A program made the translations under genes and the position numbers. The notes below the pieces were generated by a model. That model was not told where the DNA came from. It did no database searches and worked only from the letters and a program-made list of their open reading frames with translations. Below are positions 35,301-43,303 of a DNA stretch of 64,000 bases, piece by piece. This stretch comes from Flavobacterium sp. UBA7665 (GTDB taxonomy: Bacteria; Bacteroidota; Bacteroidia; Flavobacteriales; Flavobacteriaceae). Location: NCBI GenBank assembly GCA_002483285.1, contig DLHP01000043.1:132262-196261 (forward strand). The letters are read 5' to 3'. How positions within the stretch are numbered: the stretch's first letter is position 1; each line of letters opens with the position of its first letter.

Positions 35301-35958
35301 AATAATTAATCGTTTGTATGATGACATTTTCTATGGTGGGCTGGTTGGCGATGAGGATGTTCTCGGTAACATGTTCGGCGATTTCGGCCGTGGCTCTGCC
35401 GATGCAGAAACAGGTTTCATGCGTAATCTTGTTCTTTTTGAGGTAACTCTCTACAGCCGATGGGCTAAAAAACAGGATGCCGTCGGTATACGTGTCGTTT
35501 TTATGCGGCGTGAGCAAAGTTTCGTAAACCCCGATCTCGTCGTATTTGATTTGTGCGAGTTGCATGGCGTCGGGCAAAATGTCGCGGCGTAAATTGCCGC
35601 TGAAAAACGTAAAGCTGTTTTTGGCGTATTGGTTGCAGAGGATCGAGGCGAGTTCGGCCGCATAATCAGACGAAGTCACCACTTCAAAACCGTTTTGCTC
35701 GAGCAATTGTTTGGTTTTCTCTCCCACACAAAAGGCCTTGATGGCTTTGATCTGGTCGAGTTTTTTGTTTTTGAGTACGCTTTCTACGGCATTTTGGCTC
35801 GTGAAAATAAGGTAATCGTTGGTGTTTTTGTAGACGAATGGTTTGGCCGAGACGGTGATGAAATCGGCTTCGGCAACTACAAAACCCGCATTGAGTAAGT
35901 ATTGCCTCTGGTTGGGCAATAGCTTTTTGGTGGAGTAAATGCGGATTGGGTTTTCCAT
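35257..35958 (-). CDS. hemD: Uroporphyrinogen-III synthase
   Basis: Closes and inverts ring D of hydroxymethylbilane. The 233-residue protein has the HemD two-lobe pattern: YLIFTSQNAVESVLKN in lobe 1, VCGEKTKQLLEQNGF-like middle, then GILFFSPSAVESYLKKN and CIGRATAEIAEHVTENILIANQPTIENVI at the end. HemD is poorly conserved, but the position after hemC supports it. Its last ~12 residues (SKGEREKTDD) are read from heptamer-repeat sequence and may be recently acquired. The start overlaps the hemC stop by one base. Confidence 0.93.
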   Translation of the reverse strand: MENPIRIYSTKKLLPNQRQYLLNAGFVVAEADFITVSAKPFVYKNTNDYLIFTSQNAVESVLKNKKLDQIKAIKAFCVGEKTKQLLEQNGFEVVTSSDYAAELASILCNQYAKNSFTFFSGNLRRDILPDAMQLAQIKYDEIGVYETLLTPHKNDTYTDGILFFSPSAVESYLKKNKITHETCFCIGRATAEIAEHVTENILIANQPTIENVIIQTINYYSQKSKGEREKTDD

Positions 35959-36884
35959 CAGGTCTTGGGTCTAAGTTCGCTGCGCAAAACTTTCATGATC
36001 GCATCGCCACCGTTTTTCAGGATTTCATGCGCGAGGTAGAATCCGAGTTTTTTCCATTCCTGGATGGGAACGCGTTTCTCTACGTAGATTTTTTCTTTTC
36101 CGTCGAGCGAAAACAGTGCGCCTTTGAACAGGATGTCGTCTTCAATAAATTGGGCCAAAGCGCCAATGGGTGCGGTACAGCCGCCCTCGAGGGTTTTGAG
36201 GAATTGCCTTTCGATGTACGTGGCAATCTCGGCTTCGATGTCGTTGAGTTCGCTGGCGGCTTCGCGGCAGAATTCATCTTCGGCCATCGCAACGACGACC
36301 ATCGCGCCTTGCGCAGGCGCCGGGATCATCCAGTCTAGCGTGATGTGGTTTTCTGGCGTGATGTTGATACGCTCGAGTCCGGCTGCGGCGAAAACGGCGC
36401 CGTTCCAGTCATTATCGGCCAGTTTTTGCAGTCGTGTATTTACATTGCCTCGCAAGTCAACCACACTATGGCTTGGGTATTGGTGCAGCCATTGTGCTTG
36501 CCTTCTTAGGCTTCCCGTGGCAATAGTAGCTGAATCAGACAAAAAATCGAGGTTGCCTTTGTGCACCAAAATATCGCGTACATCGGCACGTTCTAAAACC
36601 GCCGCTTGTGCGATGCCTTTTGGCAATGCGGTGGGCACATCTTTTAACGAGTGTACGGCAATATCGACCTGGCCGTTGATCATGGCGATGTCGAGGGTTT
36701 TGGTAAAGATTCCGGTGATGCCGAGCTCGTAAAGTGGCTTGTCGAGGATAATGTCGCCCTGCGATTTGACAGCGACAATCTGTGTCTGATAGCCCAAATC
36801 GTTGAGCTTTTTTTCGACGGTATGTGCTTGCCAAAGCGCCAATTCACTGTCGCGGGTTCCTATACGTATGGTTTTGTTTGCCAC
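35958..36884 (-). CDS. hemC: Hydroxymethylbilane synthase (porphobilinogen deaminase)
   Basis: Joins four porphobilinogen units. The 308-residue protein shows RIGTRDSELALWQAHTV at the start, VDIAVHSLKDVPT, LRGNVNTRLQKL, and the cofactor Cys in LEGGCTAPIGA. It is coupled to hemD (one-base overlap) and lies 49 bases after hemA. Confidence 0.97.
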   Translation of the reverse strand: MANKTIRIGTRDSELALWQAHTVEKKLNDLGYQTQIVAVKSQGDIILDKPLYELGITGIFTKTLDIAMINGQVDIAVHSLKDVPTALPKGIAQAAVLERADVRDILVHKGNLDFLSDSATIATGSLRRQAQWLHQYPSHSVVDLRGNVNTRLQKLADNDWNGAVFAAAGLERINITPENHITLDWMIPAPAQGAMVVVAMAEDEFCREAASELNDIEAEIATYIERQFLKTLEGGCTAPIGALAQFIEDDILFKGALFSLDGKEKIYVEKRVPIQEWKKLGFYLAHEILKNGGDAIMKVLRSELRPKT

Positions 36885-36933
36885 AGCTTATAATTCGTTA
36901 GGCGTTTGCTTGTAAGGCCAAGATAGGTCTTTA

Positions 36934-38190
36934 TTATTTGATAGAAGGTTCGATTTGGAATACCTTCTCAATCCATTCGATGCTTTCGTCCACAATCGTG
37001 CTGTCATTTTTGAGATGATTGGCGAAATGCGTCGTGATTTTTTGGATGATGCGGTTGCTGATGATTTCGGCTTGGGCTTCGTTGAAGTCGGCTATTTTTT
37101 TGCTTTGGAAATCGAGTTCAGAAACCTTGATGGCGTTGAGTTTTTCCTTAAGCGCATGGATGGTTGGCGCAAATTTGCGCGCTTTGGTCCAGGCAAAAAA
37201 TTCATCCTTGATTTCCTCAATGATGGCTTCGGCTGCAGGAATGTGCCTTTTACGGTTCTCAAGGGTTTCGTCTGTCATCTGAGACAAATGGTCCATGTGG
37301 ATCAAGGTCACGCCGGTAAGATCCTTAACGTTTTCGTTGACATTTTTAGGGATGGACAAATCGAGGATGAGCAACGGTTTTTTGAGGTTCAATATCGCCT
37401 TGTCGATGGTGGGGTTTTGCGCTCCGGTGGCCACAATCACTACATCGGCTTTCTGCAGTTCAATGTGCAGTTCAGAGTAATCCTTGACAATCAGGTTGAG
37501 TTTTCCGGCGAGTTTTTCGGCCTTGTCTTTGGTCCTGTTGATTAGCGTAATGTGTTCGTTCTTGGTGTGTTTGACGAGATTCTCGCAAGTGTTTCGCCCG
37601 ATTTTTCCGGTTCCGAAAAGCAGGATGTTTTTAGATCCGATGTTTTCGACATTGCGGATGATGTACTGAACCGAAGCAAAGGAAACCGATGTGGCGCCGG
37701 TACTGATTTCGGTCTCGTTCTTGATTTTTTTACTCGCCTGAATCACCGCGTTGATGAGCCTGTCGATAAAAGTATTGATGAGCCCATACGATTTGGATTC
37801 GTTAAAGCTGCTTTTGAGTTGGCTGATGATTTCAAAGTCGCCGAGGATTTGGCTGTCGAGTCCAGTACCAACACGAAACATGTGGTTAACCGCCTCTTGG
37901 TTTTTGTATACGTAGCCCACATTCTGGAACGATTCTACCGTGCCTTGGCTGTGTTCGCAAATTAAAGTGATGAGTTGAAATGGATGCTCTGCAAATCCGT
38001 AGATTTCTGTACGGTTGCAGGTAGAGGTCACAATCAGGCTTTCTATGCCTGCCGCCTTGGCCTGTTGCAATACTTTGGTTTTGGCTGCCGCGTCGAGGCT
38101 GAATTTCCCTCGGGTTTCGGCATCTGCTTTTTTATAGCTTAAGCCGACGGCATAAAAGTATTGGTGTTTGGGAGCGATAATTTTTTCCAT
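36934..38190 (-). CDS. hemA: Glutamyl-tRNA reductase
   Basis: First step of the C5 heme pathway: reduces glutamyl-tRNA to glutamate-1-semialdehyde with NADPH. The 418-residue protein has VGLSYKKADAETRGKF, the nucleophile Cys58 in TSTCNRTEIYG, AGATDSQILGDFEI-like VGTGLDSQILGDFEIISQ, and the NADPH site NILLFGTGKIGRNTCENL. The next enzyme, HemL, is not encoded in the window. It heads the minus-strand heme block and diverges from an AraC regulator. Confidence 0.97.
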   Translation of the reverse strand: MEKIIAPKHQYFYAVGLSYKKADAETRGKFSLDAAAKTKVLQQAKAAGIESLIVTSTCNRTEIYGFAEHPFQLITLICEHSQGTVESFQNVGYVYKNQEAVNHMFRVGTGLDSQILGDFEIISQLKSSFNESKSYGLINTFIDRLINAVIQASKKIKNETEISTGATSVSFASVQYIIRNVENIGSKNILLFGTGKIGRNTCENLVKHTKNEHITLINRTKDKAEKLAGKLNLIVKDYSELHIELQKADVVIVATGAQNPTIDKAILNLKKPLLILDLSIPKNVNENVKDLTGVTLIHMDHLSQMTDETLENRKRHIPAAEAIIEEIKDEFFAWTKARKFAPTIHALKEKLNAIKVSELDFQSKKIADFNEAQAEIISNRIIQKITTHFANHLKNDSTIVDESIEWIEKVFQIEPSIK

Positions 38191-38213
38191 AGTGTACTTT
38201 CTAGAAAGCGAAA

Positions 38214-38221
38214 CAAAATTA
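38214..38221 (-). promoter_or_regulatory. -7 box for hemA
   Basis: On the minus strand TAATTTTG matches TAnnTTTG exactly, 24 bases upstream of the hemA ATG. No clear TTTG is found 19-21 bases further upstream, so another activator may be needed. Confidence 0.45.
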
Positions 38222-38315
38222 TCATTATAGCTATTATAAAAGTAACGCTTAAAGGACTTTTTGTAACGCTGTGCGATTTTTTAATCTAATTTCAGGGAAA
38301 CCCCGTAAATTCTTT

Positions 38316-38323
38316 TAAATTTG
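38316..38323 (+). promoter_or_regulatory. -7 box for the AraC regulator
   Basis: TAAATTTG matches TAnnTTTG exactly and points to the AraC gene, giving a leader of about 85 bases. No convincing -33 box is seen. The 226-base hemA/araC spacer has no other gene. Confidence 0.45.
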
Positions 38324-38416
38324 TACTGAAATCAAGCACTTCGACTTATCTTATATAGAACAATTCTAAATAGTTTTGTCGCTTGGTTTCAAAAACAGAT
38401 ACGAAAAAATATCGCT

Positions 38417-39283
38417 ATGGGTTCTCAGGAAGAAATAAAAATTGAGGATGATTTTATCCTCATCCGTTTTCAAAATGACGACACTGCCGTTTTTCTCGCA
38501 GAAAGGCAGATCCAGCAAGGGCTGATCCAATTTCACTTTGGCATCAAAGGCCGTGCGAAATTTATCTTCAACCAAGGCTCTTACGCTTTGGACCTCAAGG
38601 AAGAAAAAGCACTGCTGTTGTACAATCCGCAAAAAGAATTGCCTTTGCATTTAGAGCTCGCGCCGCATTCGTGGGTGATTTCGGTCATCGTCTCGATCAA
38701 AAAATTCCATGCGCTTTTTTCTGCCGAGGCCGACTATATCCCGTTTTTGAGCGATGAGAACAAGGACAAGAAATACTACAATGAAAGCGATATCAGCCCA
38801 TCAATGGCGATTGTGCTGAGCCAATTGTTTCATTACAATTTGAATCCATCGATTAAAAACCTATACTATAAAGGAAAAGGTTACGAGTTGCTGAGTTTGT
38901 ACTTCAACCGCTCAGAAGACCCGAATGCCGAGCAATGCCCATTTCTAATTGATGAAGACAATGTGATGAAAATCCGTCGCGCCAAAGAAATCGTCATCGC
39001 CAATATGGCCGAACCGCCCGGATTGCAAGAACTCGCAGACCAAGTTGGCCTCAACCTCAAGAAACTCAAGATGGGTTTCAAACAGATATACGGCGACACG
39101 GTTTACGGTTTCTTGTTTGACTACAAGATGGATTACGCCCGAAAATTGCTCGACAGCGGTTCGTACAACGTCAATGAAGTGGGGCTCAAAATCGGTTACA
39201 GCACCGGCAGTCATTTCATCGCGGCGTTTAAGAAGAAATTCGCGACGACGCCTAAAAAATATTTGATGTCGATTACGCAATAG
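38417..39283 (+). CDS. AraC-family transcriptional regulator in the heme locus
   Basis: A 288-residue protein with an N-terminal ~170-residue sensing domain (beta-rich, FHFGIKGRAKFIFNQGSY; LLLYNPQKELPLHLEL) and a C-terminal pair of HTH motifs (GLQELADQVGLNLKKLKMGFKQIYGDTVYGFL; YNVNEVGLKIGYSTGSHFIAAFKKKFATTPKKYL). The layout resembles PchR-type regulators that respond to iron or siderophores. It sits between divergent hemA and co-directional hemH, so it likely tunes heme synthesis to iron or heme supply; that is inference from position. Confidence 0.9.
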   Translation: MGSQEEIKIEDDFILIRFQNDDTAVFLAERQIQQGLIQFHFGIKGRAKFIFNQGSYALDLKEEKALLLYNPQKELPLHLELAPHSWVISVIVSIKKFHALFSAEADYIPFLSDENKDKKYYNESDISPSMAIVLSQLFHYNLNPSIKNLYYKGKGYELLSLYFNRSEDPNAEQCPFLIDEDNVMKIRRAKEIVIANMAEPPGLQELADQVGLNLKKLKMGFKQIYGDTVYGFLFDYKMDYARKLLDSGSYNVNEVGLKIGYSTGSHFIAAFKKKFATTPKKYLMSITQ

Positions 39284-39338
39284 TCGAAAGAGAAAAGTCA
39301 AAAGTCAAAAGTCAAAAGTCGAACGTCGAACGTCGAAA
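39284..39338 (+). repeat. GTC(R)AAA heptamer tandem run
   Basis: Between the AraC gene and hemH: five or more units AAAAGTC/GAACGTC in tandem (AAAGTCAAAAGTCAAAAGTC, then two GAACGTC units), followed by a direct repeat ATTCTAAAATCTA (39348 and 39361). No coding sign. Confidence 0.7.
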
Positions 39339-39380
39339 GACACGACATTCTAAAATCTACATTCTAAAATCTATAACCCC

Positions 39381-40397
39381 GTGAAAGGAGCCTTACTAGT
39401 CAATCTCGGTTCGCCCGAAAGTCCCGACGCAAAAGACGTCAAGCCGTATTTAGATGAATTTTTAATGGACAAATACGTCATCGACGTGCCGTTCCTGTTG
39501 CGTGCCTTGCTGGTTCGCGGCATCATCCTCAGGAAACGCCCCGAAAAATCGGCTTCGGCGTATAAAAAAATCTGGTGGGATGAAGGCTCACCGCTCGTGG
39601 TCATCTCTAAACGGATGCATAAAAAAGTCGTCGCGCAGACCGACATTCCGGTATCGCTTGCCATGCGTTACGGCAAACCCTCACTCCTATCTGGCTTACA
39701 GGAATTGCATGACCAAGGCGTAGATGAAGTGTTGCTGTTCCCGCTTTATCCGCAGCACGCAATGGCCTCTACAGTAACGATTTTGGTTTTGGCCGAAGAA
39801 CTGCGCAAAAAGCACTTCCCCAACATGAAATTCACGACGGTTCCGGCGTTTTACAACCAACCCGATTACATCAAAAACCTCGCGGATTCGATTAAAAAAC
39901 AACTCGACGGATTTGCTTATGACCATTTGTTGTTTTCGTACCACGGCATTCCAGAGCGCCACATCCGCAAAACCGACGTGACCAAATCGCATTGCAAAAT
40001 CGATGGCCAATGTTGCGTGACGCCTTCACCGGCGCATGAGTTTTGCTACCGCCACCAATGTTATGAAACTACGCGTCAGGTGGTAGAATTGCTCGGTATC
40101 CCAAAAGAAAAATACAGCCAGACGTTCCAATCCAGGCTTGCAGGCGACAAATGGCTTGAGCCATACACTGACGTCGAGGTGGATAAAATGCCCGCAAAAG
40201 GCATCAAGAAACTCGCGGTGGTGACGCCGGCTTTCGTTTCGGATTGCCTCGAAACTTTAGAAGAAATTGCGATGGAGGCCAACCATCAATTTAAGGAACA
40301 CGGCGGTGAGGAATTTCTCGCCATTCCTTGCCTCAACGACAGCGACGAGTGGTGCGCCACGGTGAGCAAGTGGATTTCGGAATGGGTAAATAAATAA
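39381..40397 (+). CDS. hemH: Ferrochelatase
   Basis: Inserts Fe(II) into protoporphyrin IX to give heme. The 338-residue protein starts at a GTG (VKGALLVNLGSPESPDAKDVKPYLDEFL, with the typical LLVNLGSP start). It has LFPLYPQHAMAST and the catalytic-His motif SYHGIPERHIRKTD, and PAFVSDCLETLEEI near the end. No ATG lies at the right place, so GTG is the start. It is followed by hemJ after an inverted repeat. Confidence 0.96.
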   Translation: MKGALLVNLGSPESPDAKDVKPYLDEFLMDKYVIDVPFLLRALLVRGIILRKRPEKSASAYKKIWWDEGSPLVVISKRMHKKVVAQTDIPVSLAMRYGKPSLLSGLQELHDQGVDEVLLFPLYPQHAMASTVTILVLAEELRKKHFPNMKFTTVPAFYNQPDYIKNLADSIKKQLDGFAYDHLLFSYHGIPERHIRKTDVTKSHCKIDGQCCVTPSPAHEFCYRHQCYETTRQVVELLGIPKEKYSQTFQSRLAGDKWLEPYTDVEVDKMPAKGIKKLAVVTPAFVSDCLETLEEIAMEANHQFKEHGGEEFLAIPCLNDSDEWCATVSKWISEWVNK

Positions 40398-40457
40398 CAC
40401 AGATTTCACAGATTTTCACAGATTATTATCTCTGTGCCAATTTGCGAAATCTGTGTT
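40396..40457. repeat. Inverted repeat between hemH and hemJ
   Basis: Perfect 12-bp arms AACACAGATTTC (40396-40407) and GAAATCTGTGTT (40446-40457), with internal direct copies of CACAGATT. It fills the spacer and could act as a partial terminator or mRNA stability hairpin. CACAGATT runs are common in Bacteroidetes spacers to my knowledge. Confidence 0.65.
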
Positions 40458-40470
40458 TAAAAATAAAAGC

Positions 40471-41025
40471 ATGGAATTGTACAACTATCTCAAATCACTG
40501 CACCTGATTTTCGTCATCACCTGGTTTGCCGGGCTTTTTTACATCGTTCGGCTGTTTGTGTACCAGATTGAGGCGGCGCAAAAACCATCGCCCGAGCGCG
40601 AAATCCTGCAAAAACAGTACAAGATCATGACCTATCGTTTGTGGTACATCATCACCTGGCCATCGGCGGTATTGGCGAGTTTGTTTGCTTTTTGGATGCT
40701 GTTCTTCACCGACCTCGGAAACGCCTGGCTGCAAATGCCATGGATGCACGTGAAACTCGGATTTGTGTTCCTATTGTATCTGTACCACCTCAAATGCCAC
40801 CAGATTTACAAACAACTGCAGCAGGACGAAGTAAAACACACATCGAACTTTATGCGTTTGTGGAACGAAGGCGCGACGATTATTCTTTTCGCTGTGGTAT
40901 TCCTCGTGATCCTTAAAAATGCCGTGAACTGGATTTACGGCGTGGTTGGAATTTTCTTATTCTCTGTCCTAATCATGCTCGGTTTTAAAATGTACAAACG
41001 CATCCGCGAACAAAACCAGTCGTAA
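40471..41025 (+). CDS. hemJ: Protoporphyrinogen IX oxidase HemJ (CopD-like membrane protein)
   Basis: A 184-residue four- or five-helix membrane protein of the HemJ family, which oxidises protoporphyrinogen IX in bacteria without HemG or HemY. Conserved parts are NYLKSLHLIFVITWFAGLFYIVRLFVYQ (His near the N terminus) and PWMHVKLGFVFLLYLYH. The ATG at 40471 is chosen over one six codons upstream. It follows hemH and completes the local path from porphobilinogen to heme. The stop overlaps the histidine kinase start by one base. Confidence 0.9.
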   Translation: MELYNYLKSLHLIFVITWFAGLFYIVRLFVYQIEAAQKPSPEREILQKQYKIMTYRLWYIITWPSAVLASLFAFWMLFFTDLGNAWLQMPWMHVKLGFVFLLYLYHLKCHQIYKQLQQDEVKHTSNFMRLWNEGATIILFAVVFLVILKNAVNWIYGVVGIFLFSVLIMLGFKMYKRIREQNQS

Positions 41026-42497
41026 TGCCAAAGAAGTTCAAAATGTCGATGCTTTCACTCAGGATTAGGATTTTCCTGTCGATGATCGTACTCATTTTGA
41101 TCGCTTCGATCCTGATGGCTTCTATCTCGATCATCCAGTTTAAGAACGAAGCGAAGGATTACCACCAGGAACGGCTCGAGCGCAAGGAAAGTGCGATTAA
41201 GGAGCACATCCAATATGTGCTTTCTACGACGACTTACCCGCTCACGTCACGCAATCTGGGTTTGATCTTTAAGGATAAAATCCATGAACTGGCGCAAATT
41301 CACGGCTTGGAAATCAACATTTACAGCCTTGACGGAAAGCTGCTCAAATCCTCGAAAGCGTCGTTCTCCATCGATTCGGTTTCACCGCCCATCCCAAAAT
41401 ACATCCTCAAGCTCGTACAGTCCTCGATTGAGAAACGCTACGTAGACATCCGCAACATCGACGGCGTCAAGAACCGATCGTCGTACAGCCAGATTAAGGA
41501 CGAGAAATTCAAGCCGCTTGGTATCCTCAATATTCCTTATGTAGAGGACGACGGGTTTTACGAAAAGGAATTGCAGGGATTTCTAATCCGACTCGGCCAA
41601 GTGTATGCGTTCATGCTCGTCATTGCGTTTGCGCTCGCGTACTTCCTGTCAACTTATATCACCCAATCGCTCAAGACCATTTCTGATCGACTCAGCGAAA
41701 CCCGATTGAACCAGAAAAACGAAAAGATTTACCTTAAGGCCAACAGCAAGGAAATCAATTTGCTGATCCAGGCCTACAACCGCATGGTCGACAAACTCGA
41801 ACAGAGCGCCATCAAACTCGCCGAAAGCGAACGTGAGGAAGCCTGGCGCGAAATGGCCAAACAGGTGGCGCACGAAATCAAGAATCCGCTCACGCCGATG
41901 CGATTGACCGTGCAGAGTTTTGAGCGAAAGTTCGATGCGAATGACCCGCAGCTCAAGCAAAAGCTAAAGGATTATTCGGACACTTTAATCCAACAGATTG
42001 ACACGATGAGCGCGGTGGCTTCGGCCTTTTCTAACTTCGCCTCGATGCCCGCGCAGCAAAACGAGACGCTCAATGTGGTAGAGGTCGTAGAACTTGCGCT
42101 CGATATTTTCAACGAAGACGACGTGACTTTTGAAAGCGACGAAAAAGTCATCATCTCAAAAATGGATCGTACCCAACTCATCCGGATCATCACCAATTTG
42201 GTCAAAAATGCCATCCAAGCCATCCCTAAAGAACAAACAGAAAAAAGGGTTTCGGTTCGTGTGGAGCGTCGGGAAACCGAAGTACTGATTGCGGTTTCTG
42301 ACAATGGCATCGGGATAGAAGCAGAAAACTTCGGGCGCATCTTTGAACCCAAATTCACGACCAAAAACAGCGGTATGGGACTCGGTCTTGGAATTATCAA
42401 AAACATCATTGAAAATTATAAAGGAACCATTACTTTTGAATCCGAATTTGGGAAAGGAACTACTTTTTTGGTTTCGCTGCCCATCATTAACTCCTAA
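41025..42497 (+). CDS. Sensor histidine kinase, NtrY-like
   Basis: A 490-residue membrane kinase. One membrane helix near residues 9-32 and a second near 190-212 enclose a ~155-residue periplasmic sensing region. Next come a HAMP linker, the phospho-acceptor H-box QVAHEIKNPLTPMRL with His283, and an ATPase domain with N box LVKNAIQA, DNGIGI, and GMGLGLGI. The ENPLTP/EIKNPLTPM type is close to NtrY. No response regulator is encoded in the window, so its partner is elsewhere. Translation is coupled to hemJ (TAATG). Confidence 0.9.
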   Translation: MPKKFKMSMLSLRIRIFLSMIVLILIASILMASISIIQFKNEAKDYHQERLERKESAIKEHIQYVLSTTTYPLTSRNLGLIFKDKIHELAQIHGLEINIYSLDGKLLKSSKASFSIDSVSPPIPKYILKLVQSSIEKRYVDIRNIDGVKNRSSYSQIKDEKFKPLGILNIPYVEDDGFYEKELQGFLIRLGQVYAFMLVIAFALAYFLSTYITQSLKTISDRLSETRLNQKNEKIYLKANSKEINLLIQAYNRMVDKLEQSAIKLAESEREEAWREMAKQVAHEIKNPLTPMRLTVQSFERKFDANDPQLKQKLKDYSDTLIQQIDTMSAVASAFSNFASMPAQQNETLNVVEVVELALDIFNEDDVTFESDEKVIISKMDRTQLIRIITNLVKNAIQAIPKEQTEKRVSVRVERRETEVLIAVSDNGIGIEAENFGRIFEPKFTTKNSGMGLGLGIIKNIIENYKGTITFESEFGKGTTFLVSLPIINS

Positions 42498-42509
42498 AAA
42501 AACCACACC

Positions 42510-43292
42510 ATGACTTACGAAAATATTCTTGTGGAAAGCCAAAACGGCCTGGCCACGATCACCATTAACAGGCCCACTAAACTCAACGCGCTCAACCGCG
42601 ATACCATTGCAGAACTGCACCATGCGTTCAACACTTTGGGATTAGACGCCACCATCCGCGCAATTATCCTCACCGGAAGCGGCGAAAAAGCATTCGTAGC
42701 CGGTGCCGATATCGCCGAATTTGCCAATTTCTCTGTAGAAGAAGGCGCGCAACTCGCCTCACACGGGCAGGAAATCCTGTTCGACTTTGTAGAGAAATTG
42801 CGCACGCCCGTAATTGCTGCCGTCAATGGTTTTGCGCTCGGCGGCGGATTGGAACTGGCCATGTCGTGCCACATACGCGTCGCCTCCGACAACGCCAAAA
42901 TGGGATTGCCAGAAGTTTCTCTGGGTGTAATTCCCGGTTACGGCGGCACACAGCGTTTGCCGCAACTTGTTGGCAAAGGCCGCGCGATGGAGATGATCAT
43001 GACCGCAGCCATGGTATCGGCCGATGACGCCTACCGTATGGGACTGGTGAACCACGTAGTCCCACAAGCCGAATTGCTCGACTTTTGCAACGGCATTGCA
43101 CAAAAAATTATGAAAAATTCTCCGGTGGCGATTGGCCAGGCGATCAAAGCGGTGAACGCCAATTTCAAGGATGGCGTGAATGGTTTTGAGACTGAGATCA
43201 AGGCGTTTGGGAAATTGTTCGGGACGGAGGATTTTAAGGAAGGGACGACGGCGTTTTTGGAGAAACGGAAGGCGGAATTCAAAGGCAATTAA
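42510..43292 (+). CDS. Enoyl-CoA hydratase/isomerase family protein
   Basis: A 260-residue crotonase. It has the oxyanion loops GSGEKAFVAGADIAEF and NGFALGGGLELAMSCHIRVAS, and the two catalytic Glu regions FGLPEVSLG-type GLPEVSLGVIPGYGGTQRL. The length is standard for short-chain enoyl-CoA hydratase (beta-oxidation or amino acid breakdown). It starts 12 bases after the kinase gene and may share its transcript. Confidence 0.94.
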   Translation: MTYENILVESQNGLATITINRPTKLNALNRDTIAELHHAFNTLGLDATIRAIILTGSGEKAFVAGADIAEFANFSVEEGAQLASHGQEILFDFVEKLRTPVIAAVNGFALGGGLELAMSCHIRVASDNAKMGLPEVSLGVIPGYGGTQRLPQLVGKGRAMEMIMTAAMVSADDAYRMGLVNHVVPQAELLDFCNGIAQKIMKNSPVAIGQAIKAVNANFKDGVNGFETEIKAFGKLFGTEDFKEGTTAFLEKRKAEFKGN

Positions 43293-43303
43293 TCGATTGC
43301 CTG

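Noticed and set aside
39284..39338. Possible CRISPR array in the heptamer run
   Set aside because: Units are seven bases with no spacers and no cas genes nearby.
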